From contig NC_135372.1 of the NCBI RefSeq assembly GCF_049243985.1, forward strand, positions 74,735,818 to 74,799,817: a stretch of 64,000 nt of DNA, given 5' to 3'. The stretch's first letter is position 1; each line of letters begins with the position of its first letter. The notes beneath the pieces were generated by a model, which made no database searches, was not told the origin of the DNA, and was given only the letters and a program-made list of their open reading frames with translations. The DNA comes from Paroedura picta. Lineage: Eukaryota; Chordata; Lepidosauria; Squamata; Gekkonidae. This document shows positions 1 to 11,389 of this stretch, in pieces. The position numbers were made by a program, and so were the translations under genes.

Positions 1-480
1 GCAGATAGAAATAGGTGTGTGCTTAGACCAGAATCTGGGATTATCAAGCTGTTCCCCAGGGGATAAAAGCAAGAAGTGATTTGCACAGCCTGCTATATAT
101 ATTATACAGCAAGAATGAGAAAGAGATGAATCACAGGCATGAGGTTGTGGGGCCCCTACTATCACTCAGCTAGTAAGCTCCACAACTTTGCAAAAGCTGT
201 TACATCAGAACTAACACAACAGAAGAAGGGGCTGCCAAAGAAAATGTTTGGATCACATCTAAGCTGAACTTTGGGGAGATGCAGATCTGTTAAATAAAAT
301 TTCAAGCACATAATATGATTTTATGAGATAGTCATTAAAATACACACATTTAGATTCACGTCTGACCATCTCATGCTGACGCTGTTGTTCAGAAGGACAT
401 ATATAACAGTGAAATATTATCAATCTTCCTGAGTAATTCATTAGAGGTGCATAGAGTCTGAATTTTCATAAGATACTCAC
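1..480. other. UBE2U intron 8, left part
   Basis: Sequence downstream (on the gene's strand) of exon 8. I see no exon or recognisable repeat in it. Confidence 0.5.
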
Positions 481-562
481 ATATCTGAAGCCCATTCACC
501 TTTAGCTGCATTTGCTGCCATCCAGTCATACTGGTTTGCTATGAAGTTTGGGTCATCAAACA
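481..562 (-). CDS. UBE2U: UBE2U coding exon 8 (last in the window)
   Basis: The exon encodes V (split) then FDDPNFIANQYDWMAANAAK and GEWASD. The acceptor is CACTAG and the donor AT|GTGAGT, leaving phase 2. It resembles human LKVPNFIGQYYKWKKMDLQH. The following exons should lie left of position 1. Confidence 0.85.
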
Positions 563-2574
563 CTAGTGTGACAAATGCAATAATTTTTCATTAAAATAAT
601 GTAAAAGTATGAAGTATTTCTATTCTTCCCAACTGAAGAGCACTTTTAAAATATTTAATTGAAAAGAATCTCAAAATAGAACAATCTTAAGGTAGAAAAA
701 CTATCCAGTGGCCATCAGCTGCACTGTAATAGTGGGAAGTTATAGGCCGCTATATGCAAACAACACTCCACACTTTTCTCGTGGCTTTTGAAACTGGAAA
801 GGCTGAAGCAAGAGGCCATTGTTTTTTATCAGAACATGTGAAAGCATCAGAATAGTTTAGCAATGCTTGAATTGTCTCCAAATTTGCCTTCTTTACCAGA
901 AACATTTTCTATGAAGAAAAGATTAAGAAATCTTAGCACCAGATCACGTCCTACTTCATACTGGGTAGTGGAACAATTTTTTAAAAGCCAGACAAAAACT
1001 CTTTATAAGTTTTATTCGGCTTAATTTCACAGTGGATAGATTATTTTCTATATTTTAATAAATTTAAATGCTAATTGTCACAATTGAGCAATCACATCCA
1101 CTCCCATTAAAAAAAATATTTTATATATGATCTTAGCATTCATCAACCTATATTTTGTGGTTGTACTAACTGAGTGTAAGGTAACTTAATGTTGACATAC
1201 AGTCTGTGCGAGTCTGGGGGCCATATAGTACCATAGTAATAAGTTTGCTGTTGACTGTGGTCAGATCTATATCAAAATGAAAAAGAGGCTGCTCCTTAGA
1301 CAAACTGTGAACCAAGTTCTCTTATAGCTCTTGACTTTGAGAATGGAGTGTGCTTATGTAAGAAGAACATTTGTAGAGCTCAAGTTCAGTGGTAGAAATT
1401 GAGTTAACTCTAAATCCATTTTATGTATACTGGAGTGAAAAACTTTAGACCTTTCTGGTTTTATTGGTGGTGTCCAGAAACAAAGTATATCATGAATATT
1501 CACATCGTTTATTGATTTATCATTGTACTGTAAACATTGATGTCTTCTTGTGTTGTGTGTCAGGAATGGCTACCCCCAAATGAAAAGGAAAGAATTCTCC
1601 CAATCCCCTTAAGCTCATGGTGGCTAAGTTTTTGAATCTACCCATGGTGACTTAAAGTAATTCTTTCATCATCAACATTTTTTTAAAATGTGTGGTCCTG
1701 TAGGATTTTAAAGGTTGTCAGATATAAAATGTCAATTTATAGAGAATTGTGCATATTGCACTGACATGCATACAAACTCTTCAGGGAGTTCTGGTAGGGG
1801 GGAAAGGCTGATATTTTGCTGTCCAATTGACTGTAAATAAGCTGAAACTGAAAACTGCCTACTTTTCCCCTCCTAAAAGGATCAAGACAGCTTAGGTGAA
1901 CCATTTTCCATCATGAAAACAGTACAGGGAGGGAGAGTCACACAGACACCTGGTTTCCCTGGTGAAGCAGGCCTGACCCATATTAGCCCATCTTCCCAAG
2001 TACTATCTGCGGCTAAGTTACATATCAGTAGATCTGATCACAGATCTCTGTACACAGCTTGGTCCAACGTTACAGATGGGTCTATACAGACTGGCTTAAA
2101 CCTGCAGCTATTATACTGGTGGGATCATGCAATTGAGTCCTTGCCCTTATTTAAACCATAAGACCAAAATCAAGATGGCTATATTTAATTGTACTATGGT
2201 AGATGTATCCACTTACCTTCTCTTTTAAATTCTCCATCTGCTCTCGATGTTGCTATCTGAAACCATGACAAATAGTAATCTTCATATGATATAGTTGTAA
2301 TCTTTCTGAAAGAATGAAATATTGGGAAGACTATAAAAACTATAAAATTAACTATTTTCAAAGAGAGTTTTATGTAGTAAAATTAGAGAAAAGAGATTTT
2401 AAAGGTATACATCACAAATGTGATTCCATTGGTGCAGGATCCACCCATAGAAAAGTGGTTTCCAAGTGGCCAGGCTAATATTTAAAATACTTCTCAGCCT
2501 CATTTAAGTTCCAAGTGAAAAGTCTTAGCCAGGGCCATGATACTTTTAGGGGCCCACAAAAATGTTTTAATTCC

Positions 2575-2611
<37 letters not shown>

Positions 2612-2648
2612 AGGGAGGGAGGGAGGGAGAGGGAGAGAGGGGAGAGAG

Positions 2649-2701
<53 letters not shown>

Positions 2702-5700
2702 TGAATGAATGAATGAATGTTTAGGGTCAAAGAAAATGTTTTAATTTTTTTTCCCGCATCAGAAAAAAATAAATTGTTGGGGGTGTGGCTAAAGATGTCG
2801 TTCTGAGAGGGTGGCAGGGCATTTGCTCTGCTATCTCTGAAGCCTGATAGGGGTCAATTGCGCAAGCAATTGGCAGAAAAGAGGAAGGGTACGCAAACCC
2901 CACCTCACCTTTCTACCCAGGAAGTTCTTGGGGCCGTCTCCAATCCTTTAGGGAGTATATCTCCCTGGATTATAGGCTGTCAGCTTTCCAGGTCCAGAGG
3001 GCGATTGCCATTTTCTATCTCGGACTTTCTTTTCTTTCTTTAATCTTAAACTATCTGCTTCAACCCTACACGATGATTTACTGCAAATGAACGTTGTGAA
3101 CTGAGGGGAGGACATCGGCTGAGTTCCAAAACATCATTTACTGCAAGTATCTCTCGTTTTTTTTCTCTGTCTCTCTTCCTGCATCAAAGTCCTTTGTTTC
3201 CCCCCTCCTCTTACTCTGCTCTGCCCGAAGCCACCTCGTTATGAGGCAGGCTAATTCTCCTAACTAAGCAGAAGAAGGACTCAAATCAACTCAAATTAAT
3301 TGGCAAAAGCTCTTATTGTAATTGTTTTGGTTTTCGGAGATAAGAGATAAGAGCTGTGAATGGGAAGATCTCACGAGAACTCTGTTCCAGCACAAGAATA
3401 TCTGACTTAACTGACTTCAATACGTCACATGCCAGAGGATAAAACAGAGGACCTCTACTGGCCACTTGTAAAATTGTTAGAGGCCGGCTGTTTTTTTTAA
3501 AAAGTCAAAAGCATGTCTATGTTAAAAAGATTGGCTCATATAATAGAGAAACAAACCCAAGATTTCAAAGGATTTACAGAAGGATTGGTCAAAAATATCT
3601 TCAAGGAGATCCAAGATGGCAAGGAAGAAGTCTCCAACAGGAATGATGGATTAATAACAGTGGCTGATGACAGCTTTAAACAAGGTGGAAAACCAACAGT
3701 AGAAGAGAAATCTGAAATTCATATCTTCAAGGAGATCCAAGATGCCAAGGAAGAAGTCTTTAACAGGAATGATGGATCAATAACAGTGGCTGATGACAGC
3801 TCTAAACAAGGTGGAAAATCAACAGTAGAAGAGAAATCTGAAATTCTGGAGACGGAAAAGGGGATGCCGGAGTTCTGCAGCCCAGATAAGGACACCCTTT
3901 TTAAAAAGACATACAGCCATCTCAAAGCAACAGTGTACAAAAATCAATCAAAAGAAATATGGATCTGTAGTGAAAGTAACCGATTTAAAGGAGCTCTTTG
4001 GGGAAAAAATTGTATTGATACTGGAGTCCAGGAGGTGCAACGGCCTCAAGATTTATTGATTTATCGATGCATATTCTGCGGGAAAGAGTACAACTGCACT
4101 TTCTATGCCAAAGGCCAATGGGGCAGAATATAAGTCTACGGGAACGACAAGATGCAGCAAGCCTCGAGATGAGACCCCCTTAAGAAGACCGAAAGCTCAT
4201 ATTGTTTTATGTTTAATGTTATACTGTATTCTATATTTCTAGCAGTGTCTCTTTCTCTCTTGTTTCTTTTCCTTTGTAGGCATATAGGTAATATAATCAT
4301 TAGTGTTGGAAATATAAAATGGGGTTCTCCCCCCTTATTTTTTCTTTTTTCTATTAGTGTATTGCCAAAGCCCACACTGACCTGTAGAAAACATTTAATG
4401 TCAAGCTTTCAACTTAAATCTGAAAATATACCTGTCAGGATGGCTCTTAGAATGGGTCAAGTATAAATTGTTTTGTAGATGTATCTGAATTAAGGATAAG
4501 GAGAAGCTATAGAAGACTGAAAACTTATATTGTTCTATGTTTAATGTTAAGCATTTAATCTAAACCTGGAAACTTTACTATTCTCTGTATTAACAACATA
4601 TACTGTATCCTACATTGCTATTTTTATGAAAAAGGGGAAGCAGTGTTTTTTCTCTCTCTTGTTTCTTTTCCTTTGTAGGCATATAGATAATATAATCGTT
4701 AGTGTTGGAAATATAAAATGGGGTTCTCCCCCCTTATTTTTTCTTTATTGGTGTACTGTTATAGGGCCAAAGCTCACACTGATCTGTAGAAAATGCAAAG
4801 CTCTCAATTTATACCTGTCAGGATGGCTCTTAGAATGGGTCAAGTATAAATTGTTTTGTAGATGTATCTGTATTAAGGATAAGGATAAGTTATGAAATCC
4901 TCTTGTAATTTTTTTGCTTTGTACATCTTTAAGGCAAAGCCCTACTTTCCTTTCCCTTCATTAGGGTATTGATACATGGCCAAAACTCATACTGTTCTAC
5001 AAGAAATGTTTAATGTTAAGCATCTAACTTAAACCTAGAAATATCTGCCAGGATAGCTCTTAGATTGTATCAAGCAGTTAACGTGAGGTCTACGATCTCT
5101 CAAGTAAGTTGATTAATAACAACTTTTCTTTTGTATATCTAAATAGGCCTTTTTTAATGTAGTGGAAATGTGGATGGCTCTTAGACTCAGTTTTGGGCAA
5201 AAGTTTATATCACTGTGTAGTTAATGTGGGGTCGTATATTTTCAAACGATTATTATATTTTATTTACTGTTTTTTTGTATTAATAACTTGTATTGCATCC
5301 TATATTTCTATCTTTATGAAAATAAAAAAACTTGTATATATAAAGAAATAAAAAAATAAATTGTTTAGGCCCCACAAAAATGTATTAAATTTTTGCCCTT
5401 AACAGAAAAAATAATTTGTTGGAGTATTTAAAGTTACATCAAAAATAAATTTTAATATTAATATGATTATAGTGGGAGGGGCTCATGAAGGCAAAGGTTC
5501 TGAGGGCCCATGGAAGTCATAATGTAGCCCAGTTCTCAACAAGATGATACATATCACAACATCTGGGAACTAATGTTCCCCAGTGCTGCAGGGCCAGATT
5601 CAGCTCATGAGCATGGCAAGGGGGCGTAGGCTTCAGTTTCCCCTCCCTCATCATTTTACTGAGCCAGAACAACCACAATGGGACAAAGAGTCCCGCCATG

Positions 5701-8700
5701 GCTGATTTGGCTAAGGAAAATGGTAAGAAGGAGAAGGCTGATTTCTCTTTTCCTCCTAAGCCATGCTCATGGGCCAAATTAGACCCTGCAGTGCTTGGGA
5801 ATATTAGATAAAATGTAGACGTAGATAAAATTGAAAGGGTACAGAGGAGAGCGACGAAGGTGATCTGGGGCCAAGGGACCAAGCCCTATGAAGATAGGTT
5901 GAGGGACTGGGAATGTTCAGCCTGGAGAAAAGGAGGTTGAGAGGGGACATGTTAGCCCTCTTTAAGTATTTGAAAGGCTGTCACTTGGAGGAGGGCAGGA
6001 TGCTGTTTCTGTTGGCTGCAGAGGAGAGGACACGCAGTAATGGGTTTAAACTTCAAGTACAACGATATAGGCTAGATATCAGGAAAAAAATTTTCACAGT
6101 CAGAGTAGTTCAGCAGTGGAATAGGCTGCCTAAGTAGGTGGTGAGCTCCCCCTCACTGGCAGTCTTCAAGCAAAGGTTGGATACACACTTTTCTTGGATG
6201 CTTTAGGATGCTTAGGGCTAATCCTGCGTTGAGCAGGGGGTTGGACTAGATGGCCTGTATGGCCCCTTCCAACTCTATGATTCTATGATTCTATGATTAG
6301 TTACATGTTCCCATACTTGTATCTCAGGTGTCATCTAGCTGAGCCCCACTTTTCTCCCTTTTTCTGTCTCAAGTCATGAGCAATATGAATACATACATTC
6401 CTTAATTGCCTCATAAAAATGAGGAAGCAAGATAATTTCTGCATAGAATTAGACACACCCAAAGTAATCAGGTCTTTTGGTTCAAGAAGTGGGAGCTTCT
6501 CTGCCTCACTGGATAAAGGCAAGCGTCTTCTTGCATGCTGACATAGCTTCTGCAAGGAAGTTCATGTGATTGCCACTAACAACAACCATCTCTATTAAGA
6601 CATGCAGAGGTCGTGGAAAAACCATGAGAAAGCAGGCAAAATTATATGCAGCTTTGCAGCTTTTGTGCAGCAATACCTTAAGGTTTTCAGTGCCTTGTGC
6701 TCTGTTTTGTTCATGCCAGACTAACTTCAATAAAATAATCGGATCACTGAATCTTGATAATTAAATGTCATTAAATTATATAAGGAGACACAAGGATGTC
6801 TGAGTTTCAAAGAGCCTTGTGAACTTACAGCCTATTGTGGATATTTCAGCAGGAATCAATGAGGTTGCTCAAACATCCTATCTTGTGAAATGACAAGAAT
6901 CTTGAGCACAATGCCCACCATTATTCTTGGCTTATTTGATGTCCTTGCCTTGCTCCCTCCCCCCTCTTCTGCTTTTGCTGTTTTGTAAAATGTCAGCAGC
7001 TGCTCTTTAAAGGCTATATTTTCACCTTTATTTAAGTCTGTGAGAAACTGCTTGAATATGAGCCTTTCTTCAGCCCTAGACTTCAAGACTGGAACTTATT
7101 TATTCCTTAGTATTCCCATATTAAAGCTGAATTTTTCCATTTCCCAGATGCAATATTTTCTTAAGGTAAAGGTAAAGGTATCCCCTGTGCAAGCACCGAG
7201 TCATGTCTGACCCTTGGGGTGACGCCCTCTAGCGTTTTCATGGCAGACTCAATACAGGGTGGTTTGTCATTCCCTTCCCAAGTAATTACTATTTTACCTC
7301 CCAGCAAGCTGGGTACTCATTTTACCAACCTTGGAAGGATGGAAGGCTGAGTCAACCTTGAGCCAGCTGCTGGGATCAAACTCCCAGCCTCAAGGTCAGA
7401 ACTTCAGACAGCATGTCAGCTGCCTTACCACCCTGCACCACAAGAGGCTCATTTTTCTTAAGGTAGATACCCCAAATGTTTCAGGTCTTCTGCAACAGTC
7501 TAGATCCCCAGGTGTACCTTATCTGAAAAGTCTGCAACAGCCTTGCATCCCCTCTACTACTCTGCTGGCACAATGGGGCATCGTACCAGTGCACTGATGT
7601 TTTTAAGGGGAGTAGGGAGCTTCCTTACAGCATTATGGGCATAGGTAGTATGTGGATGCAGGAGGAGCTCCCATGAGGACTCAGAGAAGAAAGGTTGTCC
7701 TTTCCCTTGACTACCGCTTCCTCCTCTCTTGCTTAGTTCCTCCCCTCCCATTGCTGCTTTCTATTTCTTCTCTCCCCATATCAGTTTTTACTGCCCCCTA
7801 ATGCTGCTGCCTACCTTTTCCTTCCTTCTTTTGTATCCCAGCTCTGCATGATGTTACAGTGACTCTGTCTTGCAATCCACCCCCTATAGCTGGTGTGCAG
7901 CAGTAGCCTGGAGAACTCAGTGCCCTCTTGGCCCCAAGATTCTCATCACTGTTTCAGGAGGTTGATGCTAGAGCCTTTGAGGACAGAAAAAGCGGAAAAA
8001 AGACAGGCAGCAACAATGGGCAGGGGAGCCTTCTTTCTTTGCCTCCTATTTCCTTCACTCCTTTGCTGCCACCTCTTCCTCCCTTGTCACACTATCCCCT
8101 GCCACTCCTCTGTTCCCTTGAAGGTGGCTCACCTCCTAGCCCAAACATCTCTGGTGGTCAGCTACTACTGGCCAACCTCTTCCTCCACCACTGCCAGTCC
8201 CCCCATCAGTTGCTAGGCAACTATCAAGATTGCATCCGATAATTATGTGTATTATCTTTGGGGAACTGGAATCCTCATTTCACTTTTCCCAAGCTATCAA
8301 ATTTTTCTGCAAAGCCGGTGGTTCTTTGAGATTTATAGCGGAATGTCCCATAGCTATACTTCGTTCTATTGTGCACATTTTTTGATCTACATCCTAAGGT
8401 CCAGGCTCAGCATTATGATTTTAAACATAAATGTAAGCCAATGGTAGCCAATATAGTTACCATCATTTTAATGGTTACAGAATGTTTGTGTGTGGTCCAT
8501 TCAGAGAACCTTAACCAGCATCTATTACCTTTGTTGTTCAGGGGTAGATTCTTCAGGTGCAACATAAAATTTGATTGAAGTTTCAGTCTTGTGTTCTGTG
8601 CTAGCAACAGCTAAAAATGAGAACAATTTCCTTAAATATGCATCTTCATTATCCTGAACATTTCGCTGTGTATTTAAATTAATTGATGCACAATGCCACC

Positions 8701-11314
8701 CAATTAATACACAATGCCTGGTGAAGATATGTGGCAACCATCTATTTTACTGTGTCCGAGAAGTAATTCATATAACTGGCACCTCACTCGATGCTGACTG
8801 AGGTCACAAGACACACCATGCTTCGTGTTCTCCCACAGGTCTATGTGTGAGGCTCAGTCAGCATTTACAGCAAATCGACGTAGGTTGAGGAATCCAGTTC
8901 ACTGATCACATAAAGGAAAAGGTAAAGGTATCCCCTGTGCAAGCACTGAGTCATGTCTGACCCTTGGGGTGACGCCCTCTAGCACTGATCACATATACAG
9001 AGGTAAATGATTACCTGAGCTCACTGGCACATAGCATAGTTCTTCTCCAGTCCTAAAAACATTCTCTATCAAATTCAGTTAGATTTATTTATACTTGTAT
9101 GGGGAGGCTATATTATGCTTAGAGGAACCATGATCTGAGGAAGCATGGTGGTAAGAAATCTCTAATGAGGGATGTGCAAATGAAATTGCTAATATACCAA
9201 ACACTTGATAGAGAGGCAGAAAGGAGAAAGTTGCAAACTGCTGTACACTGTGCTACCTTAATACATGCATCTTAGTATTTGCTATCTGGGAGGTAGGAAA
9301 AAAGTAAAACAAACAAATGAAAATAAAATATACTTGAAAACATACTGTGCATGTCTATAGTATACATAGGTAAAGGTAAAGGTAAAGGTAAAGGTATCCC
9401 CTGTGCAAGCACCGAGTCATGTCTGACCCTTGGGGTGACGCCCTCTAGCGTTTTCATGGCAGACTCAATACGGGGTGGTTTGCCAGTGCCTTCCCCAGTC
9501 ATTACCGTTTACCCCCCAGCGAGCTGGGTACTCATTTTACCGACCTCGGAAGGATGGAAGGCTGAGTCAACCTTGAGCCGGCTGCTGGGATTGAACTCCC
9601 AACCTTATGGGCAGACAGCTTCAGACAGCATATCGCTGCCTTACCACTCTGCGCCACAAGAGGCTCTATAGTATACATAGGTAATAGCAAACATATTTGT
9701 ACTACATGTTTTATCAAAGTAAGTCCCATATAATAATTTAAACTGGATGTGATCCCAACATGGATCACCATGGCCATATCATGCCTTTTCAGGAACAGCC
9801 ATAACTGTCATATCAGCTGAAGCAGATAGAAGATGCTACAGAGGCCTCCTGGAGCAGTCCAGAATCCAACAGCACCCCTAGGCCTGCTCTTTCACAGAGA
9901 GTGTAACTCTACGCATGGCAGCCTGGCCCCTCAATCTTCAACCATCCTTATAATTGATCAATAGTGCCTCAGTCTTGGTTAGACTGAACCTCAGTTTATT
10001 GGCCCTCATTTATCCCTTGTCCTTATACAGCCACCTGTTCAGAATTTCCATAGTCCCAACCAGCTCAGCTGTTAAGGAGAAATAGAGCTGGATATCACCC
10101 ATATATTGGTAGCATCTTACTCCAAACCCCAGAGTAATCTCATCCAGTGGTTTAAAACAGATATTTAACAGATTGAGAACAACAAGAAGGGTTGCTTTTT
10201 ACCACCCTGAGACATCATAGTAAGGGGTGGGATATGCGTTGAATTAATAAATAATAAACAAACACCCCACTTTTTACTACCTGAGGGACATGCAAAGCTG
10301 CTTACAATTGCCTTCCCTTCCTCTTCTCAGCAGCTGTCTCAAAACTGTGACTAGACCAAGGTCACCCAGCAGAGACTTCACAGGATAAATGCCACAGGGC
10401 CAAGAAGAGCCCCCCCCCTTCCAGCACCACTTTCTGGATTTGGCCAGTCAAGTCATTGCAGAACAATCAGAGCACAGTGCTCCCTACTCCCAGCCAACCT
10501 CTCCATGGTTGATGGTACTGAAAACTGCCAAGAAGTCCAGAAGAACACACAGGAAAAACATTGTCCATGTCACTCATCTGGCAAAGATTGGGATGTGAGT
10601 GTCCTGCATAGTGCAGGGGGTTGGACTAGATGACCTATGAGGTGCCTTCCAACTCTATTATTCTATGATTCTATCAGTGGATAAGGCTTTTTGTGTCATA
10701 ATCTGGATTGAAATGGGCGACCTTGAGCCAGTCACAATTATCTTAGAGCAGTTCTTGCAGAGCAGTTCTGTTAAAGCTCTCACAGCCCCCTTTACCTCAC
10801 AGGGACCGTTTATGCACTGGGAACTTTACTGCCCTAGCTCTCATGCAGGAGTACAAGTCGGGGGCGGTTGAGGTGCACTGGGCCAAATGCTCCCCCATGG
10901 AGGTGCAGGAAGAAGTGGGACAACCTGCCACGACAAACTCCAGCCTGCAGCCAAGCATGAAACCTCCAGTGCATAAACAGTCAGGGTGTCTGTTGCAGGG
11001 AGAGGAAGGGAAAGGTGTTTGTAAGCCACTTGGTGACGCCTTTGCGTAGTAAAAAGCAGGGTATTAAAAAGAGTTCTTCTTGATCAGAAAATATTGGGAG
11101 GCTATAGCATACATTCAATCACAGTGGCAAACGTGCTGGTATTTCCTTGGGTTCAATAATTAATATAAATTGGTAGCAAAGTAAAATAAACAGCTAAATA
11201 GAATGGAAGAGATTAATGCGAGCCACTTTGGGTCCCTAGAGGGAAGAAAGATGTGGTATATATACATGTATGCATGTATACATAAATGAATAAATAAATG
11301 AATAAATAAATGAA

Positions 11315-11389
<75 letters not shown>

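Larger units (their letters stand above)
2785..5362 (+). mobile_element. Unclassified LINE-like element with one ORF and A-rich 3' end
   Basis: About 2.6 kb lying in UBE2U intron 6, antisense to the gene. It has a 5' region of about 0.7 kb, an ORF at 3513-4133, a 3' part with roughly 400-bp tandem repeats, and an A-rich end with AATAAA near 5320-5360. Diverged copies of a 60-bp motif (containing AAATGT-TTAATTTTTT and AATAAATTGTTGG-like blocks) lie at 2719-2784 and 5363-5422, with a partial third at 2548-2572. No reverse transcriptase was seen. It may be an ORF1-only LINE derivative or a processed transcript; the family is not recognised. Confidence 0.5.

Noticed and set aside
2500-2730. ORFs of Ser-Leu or Arg-Glu repeats
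   Set aside because: Translations of a GA microsatellite.
2719-5422. Terminal repeats of an LTR element
   Set aside because: The 60-bp motif also occurs outside, the element has an A-rich end, and no related protein is present.
6856-7086. Further UBE2U exon (AEERLIFKQFLTDLNK)
   Set aside because: Plausible borders, but its phase does not fit between exons 6 and 7, which already join perfectly.
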